A stretch of DNA of 64,000 nucleotides from Hericium rajendrae (taxonomy: Eukaryota; Basidiomycota; Agaricomycetes; Russulales; Hericiaceae), in the NCBI GenBank assembly GCA_033439255.1, contig CM065891.1, positions 1,953,741-2,017,740 of the forward strand. Direction: 5' to 3'. Of this stretch, positions 10,744 to 22,372 are shown one piece after another. A model generated the notes under the pieces. The model was not told the DNA's origin and made no database searches. It was given only the letters and a program-made list of their open reading frames with translations. Numbering within the stretch: position 1 is the first letter of the stretch; each line of letters begins with the position of its first letter. A program made the position numbers and the translations under genes.

Positions 10744-12671
10744 TTAAAAACCCTCAACCATATCCTTTAATGCAGCCTTTGCCTCTTCCCTCTCTTCCTC
10801 GCTCAAGTCCTTCAACTGCGACGATAAGTTGGCGATGGACCTGTTGATGGCGGGGACAGCGAGGGCGGCGGCTGCATCTTCTGGAGCTACTCCCGGGGCA
10901 GAGCCGGTTTCTAGCGCTTGGACACAAGGGGTTGGGGCACGGGGGTTGGAGTCAGCATTGAGGGGGCAGTCGCAGAAGCCATGGCCCTTCTGGCGGTAGC
11001 GGAAGCAACCGCCCTCACGCCTGAGGTGCTCACGGTCAGGCTCCGAGAGTTTGGACAGTGGGGCACCTGTAGCAGCGACTGTGCGGGATCGGCCAGTAGA
11101 TGTGGACTGAGGGGAGCGAGTGCTCACCGGGGTGCGCCCAGTTGTAGGGCGGGGACTCTGGAACCGGGTGCGCATGAGGTAGGCAGCATTCCTGTCACGG
11201 GCCCTTGCCTTCCACTCAGCCAGGGTGGTGGGCGTGGGGTAGCTGCGCTGGCAATCATCGCGCAGGGCGCTGTTGAGGCCATGCAGGAACCAGTCGATCA
11301 GGGCCACGTCATTGTAGCCGGTGCGAGGGGCGAAGGACTCAAACTCGGTGATGTAGTCGACTACCGGGCGCATACCCATCTGGAGGGTCTGGATAGCATG
11401 GGAGGCATCCTTGGAGTCGTCAAGGGAAGAGAAGTCCAAGTTGAAGCGAGTTCGAAGGGCGGTGAGGTTGGCGTAACGGGGAACATGAGCTGGAGATGTT
11501 TTTGCAGCCACGAGATCGTCATCCTCAAGGATCTCCTCGACGCGCTGGGTGGCCCACTGGCCGGTGATAGGGCCCTGGCAGAGGTCGAGGAAGAGGGAGA
11601 TCTGGGCGGTATCATCTTTATACCGGGTAGAGTTGGCGCGAAGGAATAAGCGAATACGCAGCTGGAATTCCTTGGACTTGGAACGATCTCCCTCAAAGGG
11701 AGCAGGTTTGATGCCGATCTCAGGGTTGGACATGTCGATGGATGGCTGAACAGGGGGGGTTGTGGCAATGATTGGTTTGACGTTGACGGTGGATGTCAAT
11801 GCAACAGCGGCAACGGGTGGAGCAGGTGAGGGGACTGGTACTGGGGTAGGCGTCGAAACAGGTGGTGGTGGTGGGGCCCGAAGGGTATTGAGGCGGGTAG
11901 CTTGTTGCTGAGCAAGATTCTCTATAACTGCTTGAGAGAGTGCGAGTTCTGCAGTGGTTAAGAAGAGGGTACTGGCCTGCCAAAACCACAGGTCACTTTC
12001 TTCTACGAGGCTGGGTCTCCAACTGACTACAAGCCGATTGGTGTCGGAGCGGTATGCGTAGTAGTTGTTGGTTACCGGGTTGAAGGTAATACCTGGGGGA
12101 ACAACAAGTGGGGTGGTGCGAGCAGGGGGAGAATCTGCACTAGGAAGGGCGACGGTGGGAAGCGGTGGGGTAGCGGGGTGTTGGCGACGGTGTTCTGTAG
12201 CTGCGACGTCGAAGTCGTTAAGCTCGAGGTCTGCCTGGTCGTCACGATCGGCGAAGTACCACTGTGCGGGACCGTCGTCGTCCTCGTCCGGAGTGACGAA
12301 GTCTATTCGAACGATGCCAGAAAGGGTGTAGATGAAGTATTCGTCGAGCGAGGCGAAGACGCCGAGTGGGTATGGTTCTGTGGTCTGGAAACGGGGGTCG
12401 GTGGGATCAATGGTGAGGTCTAGAAGAAGTCAGCCGCAACTGGGCGACGACCAAGAGCACGAGGGTACAGGGGGTCCGAGTACGGGTTTCTGAGGAATTG
12501 GTGGCTGAGGCGTTCTCTGGCCCACACAGGCTCAGGTGAGGGTTCGGGGGTGAAGAGACCTAGTGTGCAAAAGGGGAACGAGGTCGATGGTAGGATACTT
12601 GCAGGGGATCCTCGGTTGGGTTGGCGACAGTGGTAAGCGATATCCGAGGCACCGAACGTGAATTCTTGCAA
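10744..12671 (-). pseudogene. gag: Gypsy gag, with zinc-knuckle substitution and N-terminal frame break
   Basis: The frame ending at 10744 is open upstream to about 12437, with no early in-frame ATG. It contains a Pro-rich linker, the Gag core (about 11700-11200, with PFEGDRSKSKEFQLRIRLF) and one CCHC knuckle near the C-terminus. The knuckle reads CFRYRQKGHGFCDC: the second cysteine of C-x2-C-x4-H-x4-C is tyrosine, as from TGC to TAC. Upstream, a different frame (12671-12420) is coding-like and seems to be the true N-terminus, joined by a one-base shift near 12435. Gag should coat element RNA. This copy probably cannot bind nucleic acid normally. Confidence 0.75.
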
Positions 12672-12972
12672 GTCGACGTCAAAGGAAACTCGAATTCGAA
12701 CGTATAAGGCAATGGAGATAGCACCTGCACGTGGTTTTCACGACCTCAATCGAAACCAAACTCCTTCGGCTTCCCAATGCTTCACAGCACAATAGCGGAG
12801 GAGGGGGATGAGTGCACTGCCCTCGATGGTGTTGGCGATGGGAAAGGGGAGATGAGGTTGATGGAATGGATGTCGGGACTCGGTGAAGATGTCGGCGGTG
12901 AAGGGTTCAAAGAAGAAAGGTATGATGGGCGATAGTAGGGAGGTGAGGCGGGTGTACGAGAGATTGTCCAGG

Positions 12973-13395
12973 TGTCAAGACTCGGTCGTAGACAGCAGAG
13001 AACCACCCAAGTCACCAGTGATGATGGGAGCGAGAGAGCAGAGAGCGACTAGCAGCGCAGTGACCTGTATTGGAGGTACAGTACGGTACAGACGAAATGG
13101 ACAATCTAGGGAAATAGGCGAGCGACAGGGAGCCTATAAGTACTGGGACGACAATGGGAAAAGAACAATGGACACCATAACGGGTCGAACAATAGAGTGA
13201 GAACAATGGTGGCCAAAAGGAGAACAATGGGAGGGAGAACAATAGGATGTCCCAAAGGGGAACAAGGGCATGGGTGAAGGATAGCCCCAGGTCATGTGAG
13301 GAAGTGAACATGTGATGGGGCTGCTGGAGCACATGACCGACGCGATGCCTTGATGGCAGAGAAGAAGGCGGAGAGAAATGGAGCGATCCGTGACA
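12973..13395 (-). repeat. 5' LTR of the Gypsy element
   Basis: Same 423-bp LTR as at 6293. In element orientation it is followed by CCTGGACAATCTC (complement of about 12960-12972), the position of a tRNA primer binding site. The tRNA was not identified. CCAAT follows at 13396-13400. Confidence 0.93.
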
Positions 13396-14430
13396 CCAAT
13401 ATCCTGCAGCATTTTCTAATATCCTGCAGCATTCTCCATATCCTGTGGCACTCTCAGATATCTTGCAGCATTTCTGGATATCCTGTAGCATTCTCAAACA
13501 TCCAGCAGCATACCTGCATGTCCTGCAGCATTTTTCAATATTTCATGGTATTCTCCAATATCCCACGGTATTCTCTAATATCCCACGGCATTCCTCAATA
13601 TTCTGCGGCACTCTCAGATACCTTGCAGCATTTCTGGATATCTTGCGGCATTTCTAGACATCCAGCAGCATACCTGCATATCCCGCAGCATTTCTGAATA
13701 TCCCGCGGCATTTCTGAATATCCCATGACATTTTCCAATATCCCACGGCATTCCTCAATATTCTGCGGCACTCTCAGATACCTTGCAGCATTTCCGGATA
13801 TCTTGCAACATTCCCAGACATCCAGCAGCATACCTGCATATCCCGCAGCATTTCTCAATATCTCGCAGCATTTCTCAATATCCTGTGGCATTTCTGAATA
13901 TCCCGCAGCATTTCTGAATATCCCGCAGCATTTCTGAATATCCCATGACATTCTCCAATATCCCGCGGCATTCCCTAATATCTCACGGCATTCCCCAATA
14001 TCCCGCGGCATTCCCCAATATCCTGCGGCATTCTCAGATATCTTGTAGCATTTTCTAATATCTCGTGGCATTTCCTAATATTCCACGGCATTCTCTAATA
14101 TCCCGCGGCATTCTGTAATATCCTGTGGCATTTTCAGATATCTTGCAGCATTTCTGGACATCCAGCAACATACCTGCATATCTCACGGCATTTCTCAATG
14201 TATCATGGCATTCCTCAATATCCTGCAGCATTCTCAGATATCTCACAGCATTTTCAGATATCCTACATTGTGAGATTTCTAAATATCCTCTGACATTCCT
14301 GGATATTTTACTGCATTTTCTAGATATCCTATGGAATTCCTGCATATCCTGTGGCATTACTGCATATTCTCAAGCATGCCAGTCATATCTCACAGCATGT
14401 TGACATATCCTACAACCTGTCTAGATATCC
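13396..14430 (+). repeat. 20-bp satellite, left arm (inner part)
   Basis: Continuation of the 20-bp array after the Gypsy insertion, with higher-order blocks such as CATCCAGCAGCATACCTGCA recurring several times. The order of variants matches the inverted array at about 15.1-16.2 kb. Open frames of 70-160 codons here are by-products of repeats without stops. Confidence 0.8.
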
Positions 14431-14921
14431 CACAGCACACCTATATATATTTTTAGCATATCCATATGCATCTTGAGCATCTTAAAATAATCATATAATA
14501 CAATGTATTGACATCTAATGTGCCATAGGCATAATTAGTTACACTTGCAATAATCAGATACATCTGATGGAGCTATAATTTCAGACTCCGGAGATTGCCG
14601 AGCCATAACAGAGGCTAATTTTGCAGACCTGCACTAAGTAATATACATTGTCCAGTACTCTACTAAACATTGGTTACAAATCTATCACATTTCATAACAC
14701 TATATGAATTGAAGGTATGTACTATTGTTTGCTTGAATTTTTTATCATTTGATTTGATTTATTGAAGCTCAAACATCAAAGGTTTGCAGAGAAGCATTGT
14801 AGCTGTACAACTAAACACGTGTCAAGAAGCCTGACTGCCATTAGCTACCATCCTTTTTTATTTTATCCTATTCTCTGTCATTCCCTTGCACTCACTCTTT
14901 AACATTACTCTCTGCTATAGA
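14431..14921. other. Non-repetitive loop of the foldback element
   Basis: About 490 bp of AT-rich sequence separates the two satellite arms. No open frame, RNA gene or protein similarity was seen. It could be the remains of an internal coding segment. Confidence 0.5.
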
Positions 14922-16500
14922 ATATCCTGACATGTCATAGTATATGCCAGTTTGCTGCTGGATATCTGAGAATGCTGTGGGATATTTAAAGATGCTACGG
15001 GATATGCACGTACACTGTGGGATATTAGGAAATGCCGCGGGATATGCAGGTATGCTGCCAGATGTTCAGAAATGCTGCCAGATATCTGGGAATGCTGCGA
15101 GATATCTGAGAATGCTGCAGGATATTGGGGAATGCCATGATACATTGAGAAATGCCGTGAGATATGCAGGTATGTTGCTGGATGTCCAGAAATGCCGCAA
15201 GATATCTGAAAATGCCACAGGATATTAGAGAATGCCGTGGGATATTAGAGAATGCTGTGGGATATTAGGAAATGCTGCGGGATATTGAGAAATGCCACAA
15301 GATATTAGAAAATGCTGTGGGATATGCAGGTATGCTGCCAGATATCTGAAAATGCTGCCAGATATCTGAAAATGCTGCAGGATATTCAAAAATGCCGCAG
15401 GATATTAGAAAATGCCATGGGATATCTGAAAATGCTACAGGATATCCAAAGATGCTGTGGGATATGCCAATATGCTGTGGGATATGCAGGTATGTTGCAG
15501 GATATGCAGGTATGCTATGAGATGTTTAGAAATGCTGCAGGATGTCCAGAAATGCTGCAAGATATCTGAGAATGCCACAGGATATTGGGGAATGCCGCGG
15601 GATATTGAGGAATGCCGTGAGATATTAGAGAATGCCGCAGGATATTGGAGAATGTCATGGGATATTCAGAAATGCTGCGGGATATTGAGAAATGCTGCGG
15701 GATATGCAGGTATGCTGCTGGATGTCTGGGAATGCTGCAAGATATCCGAAAATGCTGCAAGGTATCTGAGAGTGCCGCAGAATATTGAGGAATGCCGTGG
15801 GATATTGGAGAATGTCATGGGATATTCAGAAATGCCGCGGGATATTCAGAAATGCTGCGGGATATGCAGGTATGCTGCTGGATGTCTAGAAATGCCGCAA
15901 GATATCCGGAAATGCTGCAAGGTATCTGAGAGTGCCGCAGAATATTGAGGAATGCCGTGGGATATTAGAGAATACCGTGGGATATTGGAGAATACCATGA
16001 AATATTGAAAAATGCTGCAGGACATGCAGGTATGCTGCTGGATGTTTGAGAATGCTACAGGATATCCAGAAATGCTGCAAGATATCTGAGAGTGCCACAG
16101 GATATGGAGAATGCCGCAGGATATTAGAAAATGCTACGGGATATTGGAGAATGTCATGGGATATTATGAAATGCCGCAGGATATGCAGGTATGCTGCTGG
16201 ATGTCCGGGAATGCTGCAAGATATCCAGAAATGCTGCAAGATATCTGAGAGTGCTGTGAAATATCAAGGAATGCTGTGGGATATCCGAAAATGCTGCAGG
16301 ATATCTGAAAATGCCACAGGATATCCAGAGATGCCACAGAATATGCCGGTATGCTGTGGGATATGCAGGTATGCTGCAGGATGTCTAGAAATGCTGCAAG
16401 ATATCTGAGAATGCTGCGAGATATTGAGGAATGCTGTGAGATATTCAAAAATGCCATAGGATGTCTGAAAATGCCACAGGATATCTGAAAATGCTGCAGA
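14922..16500 (-). repeat. 20-bp satellite, right arm (inverted)
   Basis: The same 20-bp satellite in reverse orientation (GATATTCAGAAATGCYGCGG units). The order of variants mirrors the left arm, including the intact counterpart of the Gypsy insertion site around 16140-16170. Confidence 0.8.
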
Positions 16501-17510
16501 ATAATAATACAGAACAGATGTGTATGTTGGCCAACCAAGGCAGGATGATAAAGTTAAATATGTGAGATGTTGGCCAACCATAGCAGTATGCTACAGTAAA
16601 ATATTTCAGATGTTGGCCAGCCATAGTGGCATGCCGCGGTAAAATATTTCAGATGTTGGCCAATCATAGTGGCATGCTGTGGTAAAATATTTCAAATGTT
16701 GGCCAATCAAGGTGCAATAGTAGGATATATAATATCAGATGCTGGCCAACCAAGCTGGAACAGTTGAGTTAAATACTCGAGACATTGGCCAACCATAGCA
16801 GTATGCTGCAGTAAAATATTTCAGATGTTGGCCAGCCATAGTGGCATGCTGCGGTAAAATATTTCAGATGTTGGCCAGCCATAGTGGCATGCTGCGGTAA
16901 AATATTTCAGATGTTGGCCACCCATAGTGGTATGCTGCGGTAAAATATTTCAGATGTTGGCCAACCATAGTGGCATGCCGCGGTAAAATATTTCAGATGT
17001 TGGCCAATCATAGCGGCATGCTGCGGTAAAATATTTCAAATGTTGGCCAATCAAGGTGCAATGATAGGGTATATAATATCAGATGCTGGCCAACCAAGGC
17101 AGAATGCTCGTGCATAATTATACAAGACATTGGCCAACCATAGCGGCATGCTGCAGGTAGATGTATCAGATGCTGGACAACCATAGTGGCATGCCGCAGT
17201 TAAATATATGTGATGTTGGCCAATCAAGCCGAAATGGTAGTGCATAATTATATGGGACTTTGGCCAACCATAGCGGCATGTCAGTGCCGAAAGGATATGC
17301 ACATTGGCCAACCATACAGTCATGCAGCCTCACAGCATATTGGATATTGGCCAAGCATACTGGTATGCCGTGGGATGCCGCAGTGTATTGGATTATACTT
17401 TGGCCAACCATTTCAGCATACATACAGGCCGAGGAATATTTTGCACTTGGCCAGGCATATTTGATTGCAGAAATGGCATAGTTGGCCAGACAATACTGTA
17501 TGGTAACTAA
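16501..17510 (-). repeat. 43-bp TTGGCCAAC satellite, right arm (inverted)
   Basis: Mirror copy of 4930-5935, nearly identical unit by unit. It ends in the unique outer arm segment that continues to 17689. Confidence 0.75.
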
Positions 17511-18039
17511 CTGTCAGGTATAGGGGCATAGGCAAACATTCCCGGGCAATGGGGTATGATAATTAAGACTGTCATTCTGGCCATACTACTATGACTACAC
17601 TGGGATGTTGGCCAACGTGAGCTTGCCAATCTAGAATGCGACGGTGTCAGTTTGGCTCACCATGGTCTTATGGAAAATTAGTACTGAATCATGTGAGCTA
17701 TCATAGTATAAGATAGCTATAAGAGCTATGTTCGCTATGTAATATATTCTCATTATCATATTATATCTAGTTCTTTAGACTTCTATCTAACCTATATTAT
17801 CTCTGTTAAGTATATAGCTCAGAGGTACTATCAATACATTATAAAATATAAAATATCATACATTTATCTTATTATATTTGAAGCCTTCAGAATATCGAAA
17901 ATCAAAAAGTATTATGTTATAAACAATATCTCATTGCAACATATTAATATAAGACTACAGATTATCACAAAACTACAATAAACTACAATAGATAATAACT
18001 TACAATCAGCTCAAGCTAGATAAGATAAGATAAAACTAA

Positions 18040-18780
18040 GATAAGATGAAATATAAGATAAGACTTATCTCAAAGATAAGAAAAAGCGAAAATATGATCT
18101 AAACATAGATTAATAAATTAGTACAAGACAAAAGAGATATATACATAAGAATATAAGACATACCAAAGAAAAAAAAAAGCGAAAATGTAAAGTCTACAAA
18201 GAACATTAGAGTTAGTGGACAAGAAGACAACATAGCAACCTACCGAACATAAGAAGGTAAGAGCAGAAGAGGAGCGAATGACGAAAGATGGAAGATGGTA
18301 GTGGTAGGAAAGAGAGAGAGACAGCGCGTCGCGCAGGCCTTATATAGACGTGGCAAGCGGAGCGCCAAATGTGGCTGCCGAGACCGGGCCGGTCATTGCC
18401 GGGCGTCACGCCAGAGGCTGGTCGTTAGATTCTGTTAAGTAGATTGCTATACCTCTGAGCGTATTGTGCAGTAGGTACATAGGTAGCTCATCCATTGTGT
18501 TAGTATGTACATTTTGTACATCTGGCCTTTTTATTTAAATTAAGCCGATTTTATTTGATTTGTTGGAGTCCAAACCGCCAGGCGCGCGAGTCCGTGGCTT
18601 CAGCATTCGACGCGACTTCGTGCTTTCTACAACACTCCCTTCAGCTCTCCTCGTCCCTTCGTCTTCCCGTCTTCACTCCCTTCAACACACGATACCGGGC
18701 GTCGTTGGAAAACCGGGAGGGCAAAGAGATAGTACGAGGGCCGAAAGGTAAGTAAGAAAATACTTCTTTTGTCATCTTGT
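18040..18780. promoter_or_regulatory. Divergent promoter module with mini-exons, copy X
   Basis: Reading leftward (minus), the box complementary to 18357-18374 (CCACATTTGGCGCTCCGC) precedes TATATAA (complement of 18340-18346), a CT-rich leader and two TTTTCGC mini-exons (complements of about 18181-18172 and 18093-18086). Reading rightward (plus), a CT-rich exon at about 18600-18748 ends in a strong donor (GGTAAGTAAG, 18748-18757). A GTACTAATAAA sequence follows at 18782, resembling a branch-point motif. Transcription is inferred from conservation among four copies. Confidence 0.5.
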
Positions 18781-18792
18781 CGTACTAATAAA

Positions 18793-18830
18793 GCGAGTAT
18801 CGCTCATGCAACGAAACGAGCGATACTCGC
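18793..18830. repeat. GCGAGTATCGCTC hairpin, copy X
   Basis: A 13-bp perfect inverted repeat with a 12-base loop lies between the outgoing splice donor and the GC island. The same stem with another loop occurs at 22339-22372. A sequence variant of the stem occurs at 23683-23714. Confidence 0.6.
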
Positions 18831-20090
18831 CCTTGCATTCTCGCGACCCTGCGCACCGCACCGCACCGTCCCACCTTCGACATCCCACGCCGATATCCAC
18901 GAGCCCGCCGTGGCCCCGTCCCCCGACAACGCCATCCGCATCCACGTCGTCGTGTCCCATTGCCGTGGCAACGAGGTGCGACTATGTTGCTCGCTCGGCC
19001 TCCCGCAGCCCTCGCATCCACTCAAACGCCTCCGAACGCCCTCAACAGGTCCTTGCAAGTCCACCACCTCACCAGCTCCATGCGCAAGCACCTCCGCGCC
19101 GTCGACAACACATTCGCGGCCACGACGGATGGATGTACGCGCGCACGGCCACACACGCCTACGGACGGCATCGCCAGCGCCAGCGCAGAGAGCAGGGTCA
19201 CGCATGGCGCGAAGGCCTGCGCAATCCCTGGTCCCAGCCGTATCAATACATGCGCACGCTGTCGCATGCGGGTGCGAGGCCCCACGGAGGCACCTTCAAC
19301 GCTGCACGGCGCGCATGCCCGCGCGAGGCTCCGAGTGCGCGTGCATATCCTCGCATGCCCGGACAACGCGGGCACGTCCATATCAGCTCCGCATGCAGAC
19401 GGTGGGTCCACATGAGCATGCGCGGAGCCACGCAACAACCCGCGCACCCCATCTGCCCTGGTATGGCCTGTGCGCCAACGCCCCGCTCTGCCCACGGCCT
19501 CCCATGGTCATTTCGCCCCGCCCGCGCGAGCAAGACCATCCATGATGGTGTCAGCTCGCGCGCGGCCACGCATGATCCGCAACAACCCGCCCCGCCCTGC
19601 GAATGGCCCGTGCCCCGATGCCATGTCCCGCATACTGCTGCATCACCCCATGCACGCGCGTACGGCCACGCACGGTGGCGCGAGCTCGCTCCAGCCACGC
19701 AGACTCGCGCATCCCGCGCCACCTCATGCATGGCCCGTGCACCGATGCGCCAGCCCGCGTACGGCCCTCGCATGACCACTTCGCCCTGCCCGCATGAGCA
19801 AGGTTGTGCACGGTGGCCCCAGCTCGCGTGCGGCCATGCACGACCCCGCATGACCCCGCATCCCGCCCTGCCCGTGCATCGCCCCGTGCACGTGCTCACG
19901 GCCAAGCACGGTCGTGCCAGCTCATGCGCGGCCTCGTCGCACGACCCGCGCACCCCGCCCTGTCGTGCTGCGACTGCCTGCGACAGCTGTCCGTGCTGCG
20001 CGTATCCCTCCGTATCATTTGTGCCGGTGCGGTAGTGCATGCACTGCTGTGTTGTTACCGCGCGGGGGTGCGGGGCCCATTTGGGGTCTT
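18831..20090. repeat. GC-rich island of copy X
   Basis: About 1.25 kb of GC-rich DNA built of degenerate short motifs (CATGCGCG, CCCGTGC, CACGCACG). A degenerate GTTGCC-GGCAAC palindrome lies near 18955-18977, about 120 bp from the hairpin as in copy D. Long frames such as 18806-20035 (plus, 409 codons) and their antisense partners have Arg/Ala/Pro/His-rich, low-complexity content and no recognisable domain. I regard them as composition artefacts. Confidence 0.55.
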
Positions 20091-20094
20091 TATT

Positions 20095-20430
20095 TACTAG
20101 TCAGTCAGTGTACATTTTGTACTTGCCTTGCCTGTAGTAGTCTACACTTGAATATAATAAATTTTTGACTTGATATCTTGATTGCCTGTCTGACATATGA
20201 TACTGGTTATAGTTATCATAGTACCTGTAGTTTCTCTAAATAAGTATGATAGTCCTATGTATATGACACCTCTAGCTATAAAGGCTATGACACACTATGG
20301 ATTTGACACTTCATGCTATAGAGGCTATCATAGGCCCCATAGCTCCACATAGCTGGATAGGTCAGCTTCATAGCCCCCATAGCTTATTGATAGGGCCCAT
20401 AATAAGACTTGCTGCTATATAAAAATCCTT
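20095..20430. repeat. TAGCTAT-type subterminal array, copy X right end
   Basis: AT-rich DNA with repeated CTATGATAG and GGCTATCATAG motifs lies immediately inside the right terminus. Its counterpart lies at 4560-4745 and continues beyond the foldback insertion at 17690-17800. Confidence 0.5.
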
Positions 20431-20441
20431 TTTCTCAGATG

Positions 20442-21025
20442 ACAGGCCTGCGCACAACACACGGCAACATGCGCAGGTGGGCAGGACCACGCGCGACATG
20501 TGTGTGCGTGTGCTGGCTTGCGTGCATTCCCATGCGTGGTTGGGGCCATGCATGAGCCAGTGAGAGTCCCCGCACCGACATGTGCGCCATACACATCAAG
20601 GACTGGCCACAAGCCAGCATGTGCACGCATTCGTGGCGTTGCACTGGCGCTGTCGTGCAGGGCCATGCGTGTGGGCATGTGAGGGCAGGCGGCGCAGTGT
20701 GTGGCTGCATGACGCGTTGTTGAGTCTCGTTGTCATGGCAACGAGACTCGACGCTGGCCTTGCGGGCCACCCATGGCTCTTGAGGCCATGAGCGTGGTCG
20801 TTGGGTGTGTTCGACGTGATTGGGGCCCTGCCCGAGCCGGTGGGAGCCCCCGCGCATTGTCGCAGCTGTGTGCGCAGGAAGGGGCCCGTCGATATCGCGT
20901 GTGGGTGACGTGTGTCAGCAGTGCAGGCGTGGGTTGTCAAAGGCATGAGAGGTGACAGGAACGGGGAGTGGGGACAAGCGCGGACAGTGCGCGAGAGGCG
21001 ATGCGAGGTGTCGGAGGGCATGCAG
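20442..21025. repeat. GC-rich island of copy E, segment 2
   Basis: GC-rich DNA between the right end of X and the left end of D. It contains a palindrome GAGTCTCGTTG-tcatgg-CAACGAGACTC (20722-20749), the counterpart of the copy D palindrome at 22183-22214. It is contiguous with 4131-4529 on the left and with 23648 onward on the right once X and D are removed. Confidence 0.45.
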
Positions 21026-21399
21026 CATCAGGGAAATTGGAATTCTACATAGCTCAGTGTTGGGTTATGTGGCCTATCAGAGTGCTATGAGATCTATGTA
21101 TCTATTCTTCTCAGCTATGTAGAGCTATAAGATTTATCATAGCTTCCATAGCAGTAGATGGGAGCTATATAGTGCTATATACTTCTGAGGGACAGATATG
21201 ATTGCTATATAAACTTGTTAGATTGCTATGGTCCCTATAGCTCCTATAACCCCTATAGTTAGTGAGTTAGACTCCATAAGCATCCAGTCAAAATTTTCAT
21301 ATTGCACACTCGAAAGCATGGCAAAAATTATATATTTATTGACTCCTACTAAGGGACATTGTAGCTACAACATAGAAGTAATTACAGTAGTGAACACTA

Positions 21400-22330
21400 T
21401 ATCACGAGGCACACGGACTGTGCATGACACGGCACAGCCATGCGCGAGGAGCGGCGGCTGTGCACACGCACGAAATGCGAGGGCCGCAGCAAAGCTCCGC
21501 GTGCGTCGTGAGGGCAATGGGGCCACACGCGAGTCGGCGGGGGTACATGCGAGGTGCGAGAGCCATGCACGAAGCACGGCGGCGTCACGCGCGAAACACG
21601 AAGGCCGTCGCCACGCAACAAAGCCTCCCGCGCATCGCGGGGGCCGAAAATGTGACGGCGGGGCGTGCGCGAAGCATGGAGGGCGTGCGAGCAGCGCGAG
21701 GGCGTGCGCAGTCAGCTGGGCCATGCACGAGTCGCGCGTGGCCGTGCGCGCGACAGCGGGACCATGCATGCGACTGAAATGCTGCGCGCACGACGATGAG
21801 GTCATGCACGCGACGGTGGAGCCATTGGTGCAGCGACGGGGTCACACGCGCGACCGTGGGTGCATATGTGGGTGCCTTGGGCATTCGGGGACGTGCGTGG
21901 GCGCGGGCGCGCTAGTCGGGGGCAGCCACGGGTGCTTGAGCGAGCCGGGGGTGCGAGGGTGCTGTCGGGGACTGAGCGCGGGTGGGCGGAGATGGACGCG
22001 TGAGCAGACAGATGGAGGCGCCGCCGTGTCCGGGTCCGAGCACGCTGTCGCGGGCTTGCGTGGGCTGTCGACGTTGTTCCTGGCGCACTGTTGGCGGCTG
22101 GGGCCATGCCCGCGATGTGGGGCCGAGCGTGGGCGCGCGGACTGCTGGGGCCGTCACGCGTGTCGTACTGGACGAAATTCGCTCGAGCCTCGTTGCCACG
22201 GCAACGAGGCTCGATGAGGTGGGCGGCGTGTACGCCATTGTTGAGGGATGTGGTAGGGGGAGTCCGTGAGCGAGCGTGGGCGTGACGGGTTGTAGTCGAG
22301 GGGGGATGGGTTGGTGTGGGGCGAGAAGAC
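21400..22330. repeat. GC-rich island of copy D with GTTGCC-GGCAAC palindrome
   Basis: GC-rich and low-complexity, with frames open on both strands (up to 329 codons from 21228 plus). It contains the perfect palindrome TCGAGCCTCGTTGCC with inverted partner (22183-22214), 125 bp before the hairpin. No protein family is recognisable. Confidence 0.55.
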
Positions 22331-22338
22331 ACAAGCAT

Positions 22339-22372
22339 GCGAGTATCGCTCGAATAAACGAGCGATACTCGC
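22339..22372. repeat. GCGAGTATCGCTC hairpin, copy D
   Basis: Perfect 13-bp stem with an 8-base loop, next to GTTAGTAC (complement of the GTACTAAT motif) and the minus-strand donor near 22412. Position and stem are shared with copy X. Confidence 0.6.

Larger units (their letters stand above)
6293..13395 (-). mobile_element. Ty3/Gypsy chromodomain LTR retrotransposon (chromovirus), recently inserted
   Basis: Two 423-bp direct LTRs (6293-6715, 12973-13395) bound an internal region with gag, protease, reverse transcriptase, RNase H, integrase and a C-terminal chromodomain, all on the minus strand. Pol order RT-RH-IN is diagnostic of Ty3/Gypsy. CCAAT is duplicated at 6288-6292 and 13396-13400. 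By eye the LTRs differ at only two positions, so insertion is recent. Even so, pol has three in-frame stops, frames change between gag, protease and RT, and the gag zinc knuckle has lost a cysteine. This copy is probably not autonomous. It sits inside the 20-bp satellite of the foldback arm. Confidence 0.95.
4747..17689. mobile_element. Foldback-type element with satellite arms
   Basis: ATTCAGTACTAATT at 4747 is matched by its inverted copy ending at 17689, and the inverted identity continues inward. Left arm is 4747-6292 plus 13401 to about 14260; right arm is about 15105-17689. Each arm runs from a unique outer segment through a 43-bp satellite containing TTGGCCAAC to a 20-bp satellite. The centre is a non-repetitive segment of about 500 bp. 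Long inverted repeats built of short tandem repeats around a loop are the structure of Foldback-type elements. No transposase frame is present. The Gypsy element at 6293-13395 interrupts the left arm. Confidence 0.65.
4530..20441. mobile_element. Copy X of the CATCWG family, split by a foldback element
   Basis: The left end CATCTGAGAAAAA (4530-4542) is repeated inverted at the right end (20429-20441). The dinucleotide AC flanks both sides (4528-4529 and 20442-20443). Without the foldback insertion it is about 3.0 kb, comparable to intact copy D at 2.6 kb. It runs in the opposite orientation to D: TAGCTAT array, GC island (18.83-20.09 kb), hairpin, splice donor, promoter, mini-exons, TAGCTAT array. 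No transposase is encoded. Confidence 0.6.

Noticed and set aside
5390-17500. CRISPR-like appearance of regularly spaced repeats
   Set aside because: Units are contiguous tandem repeats without unique spacers, arranged as inverted arms, in a genome with introns and eukaryotic transposons.
4747-17689. A clear target duplication for the foldback element
   Set aside because: The apparent AT/AT flank is explained by the palindromic ATTCAG/CTGAAT ends themselves, so it is not evidence.
18806-20035. 409-codon plus-strand frame in the GC island of copy X, and a 329-codon frame at 21228-22217
   Set aside because: The islands are GC-rich, so stops are rare in all six frames. The translations are low-complexity and match no family, and equivalent islands do not conserve the frame.
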